From Thalassotalea atypica (GTDB lineage: Bacteria; Pseudomonadota; Gammaproteobacteria; Enterobacterales; Alteromonadaceae): a stretch of DNA of 64,000 nt. Both the position numbers and the translations under genes were made by a program. Below are positions 32,095-40,823 of this stretch, in pieces; positions within the stretch are counted from its first letter, which is position 1; the number at the start of each line of letters is the position of its first letter. Location of the stretch: assembly GCF_030295975.1 (NCBI RefSeq), contig NZ_AP027364.1:558001-622000 (forward strand). The letters run 5' to 3'. The notes beneath the pieces were generated by a model. It was not told the origin of the DNA and searched no databases. It saw only the letters and a list, made by a program, of their open reading frames with translations.

Positions 32095-32743
32095 TAGTAG
32101 CAATATTCAACGGTTAGTTGAAGATGGTCGTCTTCTTTAATGCTGTATAGAACATCATTAGCCTCAGTGCTTTGCATCAGTCTCACGTCTAAGCTTATCT
32201 TAACGCTTTCACCAAAACGGCGATTTGCTTCAACAATAAAGCTAAAGGCATTGTGGTCTAGGTCTGCGCCTAATCCCACCAACATCTCGCTGCTTTGTAT
32301 GTCATTAAACGCAAGATGACTGCCGAAAAAAATATCATTTTACACGCTTGCTTTCGGTGAGTTTTCGCTACCTTCGCCTCGAGAATCCCAACCATATTCA
32401 AGCAATAAGCCTAGAGCTGCATTGCTCTCGAATACGCCAATGTAGGTGTATTAAAAGCCAGCTTGGCTAGCCCAAAAGTCATCATCCTCTGTGGTGCGAT
32501 AAATGGTTTCCAGCTTCCACAACCAATCATCAATGGTGGCTTGCACATCAAGACCGAATTGATCCATCTGGTTATAGTGCTGCCTGAGTACAGCCCTAAT
32601 TTATCCTCGCCCTCAGTGTCTTCTACGCCATCTATTTGGTTAATAACATCCACAAGGTGCTGAAACGCTGTTACGTCCCAATATTCTTTACGTATGCCGG
32701 CACGTAATTCCCAATCATCGCTGGCGTGAATATAGCTTGGTGC
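32094..32743 (-). pseudogene. Decayed outer-membrane beta-barrel protein gene (C-terminal remnant)
   Basis: Read on the minus strand this stretch encodes continuous barrel-like sequence interrupted by one frameshift and two stops. It opens with APSYIHASDDWELRAGIRKEYW, shifts frame near 32583 (about one base missing), continues QHYNQMDQFGLDVQATIDDW, meets TAA at 32451-32453 after AGF, continues YTYIGVFESNAALGLLLEYG, and meets TAA at 32340-32342. It then ends with LGLGADLD and DDHLQLTVEYCY at the normal stop. The alternating strands and the aromatic C-terminal residue fit an outer-membrane barrel. Each premature TAA is one substitution from GAA (Glu) or CAA (Gln). The N-terminal part is missing, as a stop at 32744-32746 bounds the frame. 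I do not recognise the family. Confidence 0.75.
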
Positions 32744-32898
32744 TCAGTTATTACATTTCTACTTCATTAGTCCATTTGTCGTTTTTGTTCAATATTGAAT
32801 ATGTTCACCGCTGTAAGCTGGCGTTCATTGAGTCGTGGTGGCAACATTTATGTTGGACAATTCCACGAAGATTGATTACACAAGTAGGAATTATATCG

Positions 32899-33714
32899 AT
32901 GTTAACGATTAAAGAAATTACACAGCTAAATGAGTTATCCGAATTAAAACAAGCCTATTTTTCACAATCAACCTCACCACTAGACGGCATGTGGCATTTT
33001 GGTTTTGTTCCTATGGCCGCGCACTATGGCTTTTATGATGATAAAAACTTGGTCGGCTTTTGCTGTGTAAAAAGTGACGGATATATGTTGCAATTCTATC
33101 TACCCAATGACCTGCATTCACAAATTAACGATTTATTCGCCTTGATCATTCAAGGTAAAGAGTCCGTGATTGGCGATATTAATGGGGCATTCGTCAGTAC
33201 CGCTGAGCCTCAATACTTATCGTTATGTTTCGATAATTTGCCGACAATAAGCGTTAATGCCTTGATGTATCAGCATATGGGTGTGAACCAAGTAAATGAC
33301 GTCCATAGCATTGAAATGACTTTAGCCGATACCAGTCAACTTGAACCTTTAGTTGCCTTTGCTGTTAATGCGATCAGCGCGCCGAAAGAGTGGCTCATGG
33401 GTTATTATCGTCATCTGATCGAGCGACAAGAATTATGGTTCTACGCGGTAAACCAAGAAATTGCAGCAACGGGTGAGTGTCGACGTTTTGATGATATTCA
33501 AACACAATATGTAGATTTAGGTGTGATTGTCGCACCAACACAAAGAAATCAAGGACTAGCCACTCGTGTCTTAAATCATCTTGTTGAACTTGCTAAATGC
33601 CAAGGGCTAAAAGCGATATGCTCTACTGAAAGTGCTAATTTGGGTGCACAAAAAGCAATTGCCAAAGCGGGTTTTTTTGCTCCTCATCGAATTGTACAAT
33701 TTGATTTTAAATAA
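32899..33714 (+). CDS. GNAT family N-acetyltransferase
   Basis: The 271-residue protein starts at ATG 32899 with TAGGA upstream; the frame is open back to 32737 but that extension does not look like coding sequence. Its C-terminal GNAT domain (about 140-265) has YVDLGVIVAPTQRNQGLATRVLNHL, the acetyl-CoA pyrophosphate loop, and STESANLGAQKAIAKAGF. The N-terminal half is a second, diverged acetyltransferase-like domain (GMWHFGFVPMAAHYGFYD). The substrate is unknown. It follows the decayed barrel gene and is separate from the AraC gene downstream. Confidence 0.82.
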   Translation: MLTIKEITQLNELSELKQAYFSQSTSPLDGMWHFGFVPMAAHYGFYDDKNLVGFCCVKSDGYMLQFYLPNDLHSQINDLFALIIQGKESVIGDINGAFVSTAEPQYLSLCFDNLPTISVNALMYQHMGVNQVNDVHSIEMTLADTSQLEPLVAFAVNAISAPKEWLMGYYRHLIERQELWFYAVNQEIAATGECRRFDDIQTQYVDLGVIVAPTQRNQGLATRVLNHLVELAKCQGLKAICSTESANLGAQKAIAKAGFFAPHRIVQFDFK

Positions 33715-33870
33715 GTTTACTTGCTATCAATACCACAGAGTATTTCTTACTACGTAAATTGCGTTTGGTTAAATTTACCGGCTTTATGTTGACTGCGTAG
33801 GGAGACAAAACCTATGAATTTTCACTCATTGTCCATATAGTAAGTGAATATTCTCACTTTTCGGACTTCT

Positions 33871-34719
33871 ATGATTCATTGGTTACATCGTCCTAAGTCA
33901 CCACTCGTAGCAATGTTTGTTGAATGCTATTGGATGATTGAGAAAAAACACGGAGCAGAGAGAGCGCAGTTTCCTAAATTGAACCCTGATCCAAGTGCGC
34001 ATTTAATTATTTCTCCTGCAACTCAACCTTATTCCTATGACGTTGACGGCGTTTGTGCATCGGGTGTTGGGAGTCATCTTCTGTTTCCGTATTTACACAC
34101 GTATCAACTTGACCACTCTCAGCCTTTTATTCACTTGGGTATTAAGTTTAAGGTAGGAGCTTTGTATTCTGCCGTGTTACCGAATCAATCACACCCTAGG
34201 TTGAATCAGATAGAGCCTATTAACTTCCCAGCATTAATCTTACAAACGGATTTGAATATCTCGTGCCTGCTTAATCTTGCGAGATCAAACGAGAAAGCCT
34301 GCTCCGAGCGACTCGATAACTTGCTTGTGCCCTGGTTATCCCAATTTAAGCCCGATAGATACAGTGAACTGACATCAAGGGCATTGCAAATATTAGACAG
34401 CGCCGTCATTGCAGAAATGGGCAAAACATTGCACTGCTCTCAAAGAACCTTAGAGAGAACATTTAGCAAAGTGACAGGGATAACGCTTAAACAATGCCAA
34501 TCTATGAATAGGCTTGAGGCCATGTTGGAGTATCTTGCTCCGCTCAGCAAAGAGGAAATAAATTGGGTGGACGTGGCATTTAAATTTGGCTTTAGCGATC
34601 AGCCACATTTGATCAGGTACTTAAAAAGCCAATTAGGATTAACGCCCAATACTTACGCTAAAGAAAGGGGATTAACTATTGATATTTACGGCGGTATTAC
34701 TGGTCTTAAAGCGAAGTAG
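33871..34719 (+). CDS. AraC family transcriptional regulator
   Basis: The 282-residue regulator has an N-terminal effector-type domain (about 1-165, MIHWLHRPKSPLVAMFVECYW, a pattern seen in regulators with a DUF6597-like start) and a C-terminal AraC double helix-turn-helix. These helices include MGKTLHCSQRTLERTFSKV and VDVAFKFGFSDQPHLIRYLK, the latter the typical second helix with G-F-x-D-x-x-H. The ATG at 33871 aligns best with relatives; a GTG at 33844 would add nine residues. Target genes are not evident; the M13 peptidase downstream is a candidate only by position. Confidence 0.88.
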   Translation: MIHWLHRPKSPLVAMFVECYWMIEKKHGAERAQFPKLNPDPSAHLIISPATQPYSYDVDGVCASGVGSHLLFPYLHTYQLDHSQPFIHLGIKFKVGALYSAVLPNQSHPRLNQIEPINFPALILQTDLNISCLLNLARSNEKACSERLDNLLVPWLSQFKPDRYSELTSRALQILDSAVIAEMGKTLHCSQRTLERTFSKVTGITLKQCQSMNRLEAMLEYLAPLSKEEINWVDVAFKFGFSDQPHLIRYLKSQLGLTPNTYAKERGLTIDIYGGITGLKAK

Positions 34720-34807
34720 CGCTACTTGAGCAACCATGAGGATAATTGGTGACTATTTGGCAGAATTGTATTGATACTAAGCCTTAACGAATAAATGGAA
34801 TTATAAA

Positions 34808-36841
34808 ATGAGAAAAGTACTACAAACCATAATCATGCTGCTTGCCGTGTCTGGCTGTAGTCAAGCGATTATAGCGAAACATGACAATAAAAAAAATTCA
34901 GGAGTGTTGACCGAAGGTATGAATCGTTCGGTTAAACCTGGTGATGACTTTAATGCTTATGTAAATGGCAATTGGATTGAGCAAACAGAGATCCCTGAAG
35001 ACAAATCTAAGTATGGTTTGTATCCAAAACTGAGGGACGTCGCCCAAGCTAATGTCAAATTCATTATAGAGGAGTCTGCAAGAGGGCAATTTTCTGTAGG
35101 TAGTGACCGACAGAAGGTAGGTGACTTGTACCGATCGTTCATGGATTTGGACACAAGGAATATTATTGGGATATCTCCGTTGAAAACGCACTTTGACACT
35201 ATTGATGCTATTGAAAATCACCATCAGTTGGCTGTGCTTATGGCACAGTTTAATATACTAAAATACGGTGGTCCTTTTGGCATACATCAATATGTTGATT
35301 TTAAAAGCCCAAATACTTATATGATATACAGCTGGCAAGAAGGACTTGGCCTACCAGATCGAGCGTATTATTTAGAAGAAGGGCAAACGTCTGAGGAAAT
35401 CAGACAAAAGTATAAGCAGCATATAGAAGTTTCACTGTCACTTGTGGAGTTTGAGGAACCTGCATCCGCTGCAGCTACGATTTACAAGATTGAAGAAAAG
35501 CTTGCTCAGCATCACATAAGCAAGGAACAAAACCTCGATATGGTTGCTATCTATAATAAAGTTCCTATTGCAGAATTAGACCAGCTAATGCCTGATTTCA
35601 ACTGGCAGGGGTACTTGGCTGAAATGCAGTTAACTAAACTAGATGCTTTAGTTGTTACTCAGTTGGATTACATGAAAGCATTTAATGATATTTTCCAATC
35701 TACATCGCTAGTTGATTGGAAATTGTACATGAAATGGCGAGTGACAAATGCCACAGCAGATCGGCTCACAGGTGCTTTAGATAAACAACATTTTAATTTC
35801 TATAGCAAAGTTCTTCGAGGTGTTGAAACACAACAACCAATGTGGCGAAGAGGTGTAAACGTAGTTAACGATAATATAGGTGAAGTTGTAGGGAAAGTGT
35901 ATGTAACAAAACACTTCACTAGCGGAGCCAAACAACACATGTATGAACTTGTTAACAACTTGCTTACAGCTTACGAAGATTCTATTAAAAAATTAGATTG
36001 GATGACTGACAAAACAAAGGTGCAAGCCTTAGACAAGCTCTCTAAATTCACAGTGAAAATTGGTTATCCTGATAAATGGAAAGACTACTCAGCACTCACT
36101 ATAGATAAAAAAGACCTCTTCGGAAACTTGGAACGCTCAGCCCAAATAATACATAAACAAAAACTGGAAAAGCAAAAAGGCCCTGTGCGAAAACATGAAT
36201 GGGGTATGAATCCACAAACCGTAAATGCATATTATTATCCGCCGCTCAATGAGATCGTATTCCCTGCTGCAATATTGCAACCGCCATTTTTTGATATGAA
36301 TGCTGAGGACGCGATCAACTATGGCGCTATTGGTTCGATCATTGGTCATGAGATTGCTCATGGCTTTGATGCTTCAGGCAGTGCATTTGACGGCGATGGC
36401 GTACTTAGAGATTGGTGGACAGAGAAAGATAAAGATGAGTTTGATTCGAGAGTGGCTTCCCTAATCGAACAATATGATTCATTTAAACCATTTGACGATT
36501 TGCACGTAAACGGGGAATTTACTCTTGATGAAAATATTGGCGATCTAAGCGGTATTAGCATTGGATTAAAGGCCTATCAATTATCCCTTAACGGTAAAGC
36601 TGCGCCAGTCATTGATGGGTTTTCAGGAGAACAACGTGTTTTTATCGGCTTTGCGCAAGTGTGGCGTAATAAGTATCGTGAAAAAGCACTGCGTCATCAA
36701 ATCAATACTGATGAGCATGCGCCGTCAATGTATCGCGTGAATGGCGCGGTGCGAAATGTACCCGAGTTTTATTCAGCATTTGATGTAAAAGAAGAAGACG
36801 CGATGTATCTCACTCCTAAACGACGGGTGAAAATATGGTAA
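34808..36841 (+). CDS. M13 family metallopeptidase (PepO-like), lipoprotein
   Basis: The 677-residue zinc endopeptidase of the neprilysin family has a lipoprotein signal with lipobox VSGC (C17), so it is probably anchored in the outer or inner membrane. The family hallmarks are present: NAYYYPPLNEIVFPAAILQPP, then IIGHEIAHGFDASG with HEIAH at residues 514-518, and TLDENIGDLSG with the downstream Glu/Asp. It probably degrades small peptides. It is followed by a terminator and stands 88 bases after the AraC gene. Confidence 0.94.
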   Translation: MRKVLQTIIMLLAVSGCSQAIIAKHDNKKNSGVLTEGMNRSVKPGDDFNAYVNGNWIEQTEIPEDKSKYGLYPKLRDVAQANVKFIIEESARGQFSVGSDRQKVGDLYRSFMDLDTRNIIGISPLKTHFDTIDAIENHHQLAVLMAQFNILKYGGPFGIHQYVDFKSPNTYMIYSWQEGLGLPDRAYYLEEGQTSEEIRQKYKQHIEVSLSLVEFEEPASAAATIYKIEEKLAQHHISKEQNLDMVAIYNKVPIAELDQLMPDFNWQGYLAEMQLTKLDALVVTQLDYMKAFNDIFQSTSLVDWKLYMKWRVTNATADRLTGALDKQHFNFYSKVLRGVETQQPMWRRGVNVVNDNIGEVVGKVYVTKHFTSGAKQHMYELVNNLLTAYEDSIKKLDWMTDKTKVQALDKLSKFTVKIGYPDKWKDYSALTIDKKDLFGNLERSAQIIHKQKLEKQKGPVRKHEWGMNPQTVNAYYYPPLNEIVFPAAILQPPFFDMNAEDAINYGAIGSIIGHEIAHGFDASGSAFDGDGVLRDWWTEKDKDEFDSRVASLIEQYDSFKPFDDLHVNGEFTLDENIGDLSGISIGLKAYQLSLNGKAAPVIDGFSGEQRVFIGFAQVWRNKYREKALRHQINTDEHAPSMYRVNGAVRNVPEFYSAFDVKEEDAMYLTPKRRVKIW

Positions 36842-36899
36842 CAATCTCCAGCTAACTACACGAGAAAATTAACGCTGTGTTGGCTGGGTAAATTTAGTA

Positions 36900-36945
36900 T
36901 TTCAGTTGAGTTTTCATGATTGAGAACCCAACTGAAAGGTTTTTA
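36900..36945 (+). terminator. Terminator after the M13 peptidase
   Basis: TTTCAGTTG..GTTTTC (36900-36915) pairs with GAGAAC..CAACTGAAA (36922-36937): 16 positions with one mismatch and one G-U pair, followed by GGTTTTTA. It serves the plus-strand gene and may also end the minus-strand receptor gene. Confidence 0.75.
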
Positions 36946-36964
36946 TGTTGATGAACAATAAAAG

Positions 36965-38962
36965 TTAGTCGCCGAATTGATAACGCACACCGGCATTAAC
37001 AGTAAAACCATCATTTCTCGACCAAATATCTGTGGTCCAGCGGCCGCTAGGAGCTTGCTCAGGTAAAACCAAAGGATCATCTTTAGTTTGTCTCACATTT
37101 AATAAGTTTTCGGCATTAACAAACCAGCTAACTTTACCGATGGTAATTTGGCCTAATAACCCAAGGTGCCAATAGGCGTCGCTTCTTTCACGATATGGAT
37201 TGTTTTCAAGGTGCTGTGTGCCAGTATAATAGGCTTCAAAGCCAAGCAAATGACTACCGTGTTCTTCCCACATCACAACAAGACCAGCAGAATGTTGTGG
37301 CGTTAGGGCCAACGGCTCCCGCCCTAGACTTGATTCACCCGCTTGAGTTGCGTCTGTATATAGGTAACTTCCTGTAAATTTAATGTCTTGCCAGCGATAA
37401 CGCAGTAATAATTCAGCACCTCGAATTTCAGTTTCGCCATCGGCATTAACAATGCGTACTTTTTTATCTGAATAGTCATTAAGGTCATCAATGGTTTCTA
37501 ATTCCGTGACATTATCAATATCTGAGGCAAAAAGTGTCATGCTAGTTTCCAGGCTGTCCAACACGTAGCTAATGTCTATAGACGCTGTGGTTGCTCGTTC
37601 TTCCTCAATATTTTCTAACGGCGCAAGGCGAGATAAGCCCACTTCGTCAATGTCTTCAATAAACGGACTTGGGGCGAAAAAACCTTGCCCATAAGCTCCC
37701 CTTATTGTCCAGTTTTCAGGGCCATATAATAATGAAATGCGAGGACTTACTTGCGTTCCATACTCGCTGTGCCAGTCTGAACGTGCACTAAACGATAGGG
37801 AAATATCATCGCTTGCTTCGTAGTCCAATTGCGAAAAAAGTCCAGGTACTTGATACGAGTAATTGAATTCTGAATAGGTATCAGAATCGAATTTTTCAGA
37901 TTGAAATGCTAACCCAACTAACCATGCTGTTTCATCGGAATAACCAGAAACGCTTGATTCAATTAAGTAACTTTCGTGATTATCGTCTTCACTAACGGCG
38001 CCATATTCATGTGCATGGTCTTGATTCATTGCAGATCCACGGACGTTGACACTGGTAACTTCTCCTAGTGGTTGGTCATAGATAAAACCAACATCTGTTC
38101 TAAGTGTGTCTTGAGACTGATGGTATTCACTACCGTCAGGTACTGTAGCGTCGCCAATAGTGCCACCCGTTCGTTGTTCTTTCATTGCTCCTAATGTGAC
38201 GTATAAGTTTGCCCCATTGCCGTCTTGCCAGTAGAAACGTGGACGAACACTACCCCTGTCGTAGCCAGCCATGTCAGCCCAGCCATCGTCATCTAAGTCT
38301 TGTACCGCTTGGTGGTGAAAACCTGTGGTAACGGATGCGCTTAAATCAGTGGTAATTGGTGATGCAACATACGAAGTAATGTCTTGGCCGTCTTTAGAGG
38401 TAACGTTGACCAATACTTCTCCTTCATATTCATCTGAAGGGGTGCGTGAAATCAAATTTATTACGCCACCTAGCGCCGAGCCGCCATAAAGGGAAGACGC
38501 AGAGCCTTTAATTATCTCTACATTTGCAAGGTCGGTAGGGGGGATCTGTAATAAGCCAATAGATGCTGTTTGGCCACCGTATAAAGGCAAGCCGTCACTT
38601 AATAATTGCGTATAACGCCCGTATAATCCTTGTAACCTGATGTTGGCACTCCCCAATGAGGGAGACGTGGTTTGTACTCTAACGCCACCAGTTTCAGCCA
38701 CCAGCATTGAGATGTTACCAGGGCGCATAAGTGCTTTTTCTTGTATTTCTTCGCCGTTAATAATTTCAGTTCGTGTTGCTGATTCGGTGACAATTCGGCC
38801 TAAACGAGAGGCTCGCACTTGGATCCTTTCAATAGCGCTCTCGTCATGCTCATGATGCTCGGCTTCTTCATGGTGGTCATGTTCAGCGTTATTTTCATTC
38901 GCGTATGAAATAGCGGGTAGTAGCAGCACGGTTGCTGCTATTTTTAAAGATTGTTTAAACAT
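36965..38962 (-). CDS. TonB-dependent outer-membrane receptor with His-rich N-terminus
   Basis: The 665-residue receptor has a signal peptide, then an N-terminal cluster rich in histidine and acidic residues (about residues 22-41, AEHDHHEEAEHHEHDES). A plug follows (about 45-170: RPGNISMLVAETGGVRVQTT and IIKGSASSLYGGSALGGVINL), then a beta-barrel ending in VNAGVRYQFGD with terminal Asp. The His-rich segment is the type seen in ZnuD-like zinc receptors, so uptake of zinc or another transition metal is likely but not proven. It follows the Cys-rich gene by 78 bases on the same strand, suggesting an operon. Confidence 0.93.
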   Translation of the reverse strand: MFKQSLKIAATVLLLPAISYANENNAEHDHHEEAEHHEHDESAIERIQVRASRLGRIVTESATRTEIINGEEIQEKALMRPGNISMLVAETGGVRVQTTSPSLGSANIRLQGLYGRYTQLLSDGLPLYGGQTASIGLLQIPPTDLANVEIIKGSASSLYGGSALGGVINLISRTPSDEYEGEVLVNVTSKDGQDITSYVASPITTDLSASVTTGFHHQAVQDLDDDGWADMAGYDRGSVRPRFYWQDGNGANLYVTLGAMKEQRTGGTIGDATVPDGSEYHQSQDTLRTDVGFIYDQPLGEVTSVNVRGSAMNQDHAHEYGAVSEDDNHESYLIESSVSGYSDETAWLVGLAFQSEKFDSDTYSEFNYSYQVPGLFSQLDYEASDDISLSFSARSDWHSEYGTQVSPRISLLYGPENWTIRGAYGQGFFAPSPFIEDIDEVGLSRLAPLENIEEERATTASIDISYVLDSLETSMTLFASDIDNVTELETIDDLNDYSDKKVRIVNADGETEIRGAELLLRYRWQDIKFTGSYLYTDATQAGESSLGREPLALTPQHSAGLVVMWEEHGSHLLGFEAYYTGTQHLENNPYRERSDAYWHLGLLGQITIGKVSWFVNAENLLNVRQTKDDPLVLPEQAPSGRWTTDIWSRNDGFTVNAGVRYQFGD

Positions 38963-39040
38963 TTTTTACCTTAAATAATGCTTGGTAATAATTCAGCACA
39001 ATGGCGCTGACTAACTCGAAAAGTGAACGGTTGTAAGTAA

Positions 39041-39433
39041 CTAAGATGTACTCATTTTTGACAAGGTAAAAATAGGGGGGCGGTAAAGTGATGTCGTAAT
39101 TGATATGGGCTGTCTAATTTGCTGTGCATAATTCGCTTCACTTAACATGACAGTTCGAGATGAAGCAAGTGATGTATTTAAGTATGCAAAAGAAGAACAT
39201 GCATTGGCAATGCATACACAATTTGCATCACAACAATCAATATCACAACAATCTGCTGCGTTATTGTCGTCAGCAGCATTTAAGTCGTTATGTGTTACTT
39301 GTTCACTAATACTTGATATATATGGAACTATTGAATTTTCACAGAAAACAGACGTCGTAAAGGCCGTAGCTTGTCCAATAAAGGCAACAAGCATCATCAC
39401 TATTACGATTATTCTAGAAACTGCTTTCAACAT
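39041..39433 (-). CDS. Exported cysteine-rich small protein
   Basis: The 130-residue protein has a signal peptide (IIVIVMMLVAFIGQATAF) and then a short Asp/Cys-rich segment, ADCCDIDCCDANCVCIANAC, holding eight cysteines in 20 residues. This spacing of paired cysteines looks metal-binding. The remainder is low-complexity Ser/Thr-rich sequence. I do not assign a family; it recalls the small Cys/His-rich proteins found upstream of copper or zinc uptake genes. It is the first gene of a unit with the His-rich TonB receptor, which makes metal buffering or regulation a reasonable inference. Confidence 0.8.
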   Translation of the reverse strand: MLKAVSRIIVIVMMLVAFIGQATAFTTSVFCENSIVPYISSISEQVTHNDLNAADDNNAADCCDIDCCDANCVCIANACSSFAYLNTSLASSRTVMLSEANYAQQIRQPISITTSLYRPPIFTLSKMSTS

Positions 39434-39503
39434 TTAAACCTCAAATACATTGTGGGCATATTTTAAGATTTTCTCATTAAGATGTGAACAACTATGCGCA
39501 AGT

Positions 39504-40391
39504 TTATTCGAAATACTCTTTAGCTTTCGAGTGACCCAAGGCTATCATTTCTTTTGCTCGGTAAACTTCTAATGTTTGGCAGGCATTACGCGCTATTTCA
39601 ATTTCAATATCGGGCGGGTAAGCGGCTAATTTTTGTCTAGCGATGGTTGACTGCATTGCATCAAACGCTTGGTTAGCAATATCGTACGCGCCCCAGTCTT
39701 GTGGGCTAACTTTATTGCTGTTTTCTGATAAATCGCTGATGAAGCTTTTAATTTTAGCTTGAATTTTCGCTATTGGGCTTGCTGTATTTTCTTTCTCATC
39801 GATTGGTTGTGATAATTCATTGCTATGCTCAATGCTGCCTCCCAAATTAACTGCAATTGTTAAGTCTGTTCCATCATTAAAAGTGGGCGCAATAGGAACA
39901 GGGTTTAACACTCCGCCATCAATTAAGTAGCTGCCTTTATAATTAACAGGGGTAAAAAACAAAGGTAAAGATATTGAAGCTCTTACTGCATCAAATAATC
40001 TGCCAGAGTTTAGCCACACTTCTTTTTCATTATTAACATCAGCTGCCACAGCAGTGAAAGAGATAGGAAGGTCTTCAATTAAGATATCACCTACGATATC
40101 AATTAACTTGTTTATTATCTTATCACCCTTAACTAACCCTCCTGAACTCCATGAAATATCCAATAATGTCATGACATCAACTTTGGTGAGTTGACAAACC
40201 CATTCTTCAAATGCGTCTAGTTTACCTGCGGCATATACAGCTCCTATAAGCGCACCTGCAGAACAACCCGAAATAGACTGAATACTGCAACCTCGAGCCT
40301 CTAACTCTCTTATAATACCTACATGGGCCAATCCTCTAGCCCCGCCACTTCCTAATACCAAAGAAATGCTTTTTCCTGTTAAATCCATCAA
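39504..40391 (-). CDS. Patatin-like phospholipase (RssA/YchK-like)
   Basis: The 295-residue serine lipase has the patatin catalytic elements: oxyanion loop GSGGARGLAHVG near residue 14, nucleophile serine in SGCSAGALIGAVYAAG, and catalytic aspartate in YLIDGGVLNPVP. No signal peptide or lipobox is present, so it is probably cytoplasmic and acts on phospholipids or acyl chains. A patatin with this short form and a C-terminal helical tail is common near regulatory genes. The gene is divergent from the CadC-type regulator 432 bases away and on the same strand as the Cys-rich gene. Confidence 0.92.
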   Translation of the reverse strand: MMDLTGKSISLVLGSGGARGLAHVGIIRELEARGCSIQSISGCSAGALIGAVYAAGKLDAFEEWVCQLTKVDVMTLLDISWSSGGLVKGDKIINKLIDIVGDILIEDLPISFTAVAADVNNEKEVWLNSGRLFDAVRASISLPLFFTPVNYKGSYLIDGGVLNPVPIAPTFNDGTDLTIAVNLGGSIEHSNELSQPIDEKENTASPIAKIQAKIKSFISDLSENSNKVSPQDWGAYDIANQAFDAMQSTIARQKLAAYPPDIEIEIARNACQTLEVYRAKEMIALGHSKAKEYFE

Positions 40392-40823
40392 TATAATCCA
40401 ATGTTGTTCAGGTAAAAATTAGTTACCACACTACTGAGGTTATTAAGCTAACTCAAGTAAACTTATGTACATTACACAACATATACAAGCGCCGAGATAA
40501 GAGATAATTTAATAGGTAAATCAATTTAATAGTGGCTAGAAATTATTGCATGTTTACTGTCTAGCATTATTTCCTTGAACAACTCTTTTAACCTGTGGGC
40601 TGTACTCTATGAATACTTTACTAATAGACATCTAACCAGAGATACTCAATACAGTTATCTATGCATTAATTCTGGGTAATAATTAAATTGGTTACTTGTT
40701 CGGCGAGCAATTCTTCTACCTCTATTGGATAAGAACCTTTTTAGTTGATGAATCATAGTTTTGAAATCGCTCAATCTTTATAGGATACTTTCTTATTTCG
40801 CCCAAGAAGAGTGCTTTTTCTAA
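40392..40823. other. Divergent intergenic region (432 bases)
   Basis: AT-rich spacer between the patatin gene (minus) and a CadC-type regulator (plus). It presumably holds both promoters. No small ORF with a ribosome-binding site, no strong hairpin and no recognisable operator was found. Confidence 0.5.

Noticed and set aside
32737-32898. N-terminal extension of the GNAT gene upstream of ATG 32899
   Set aside because: Low-complexity Leu/Ile/Ser/Trp residues unlike the family, and a better-placed ATG with TAGGA exists at 32899.
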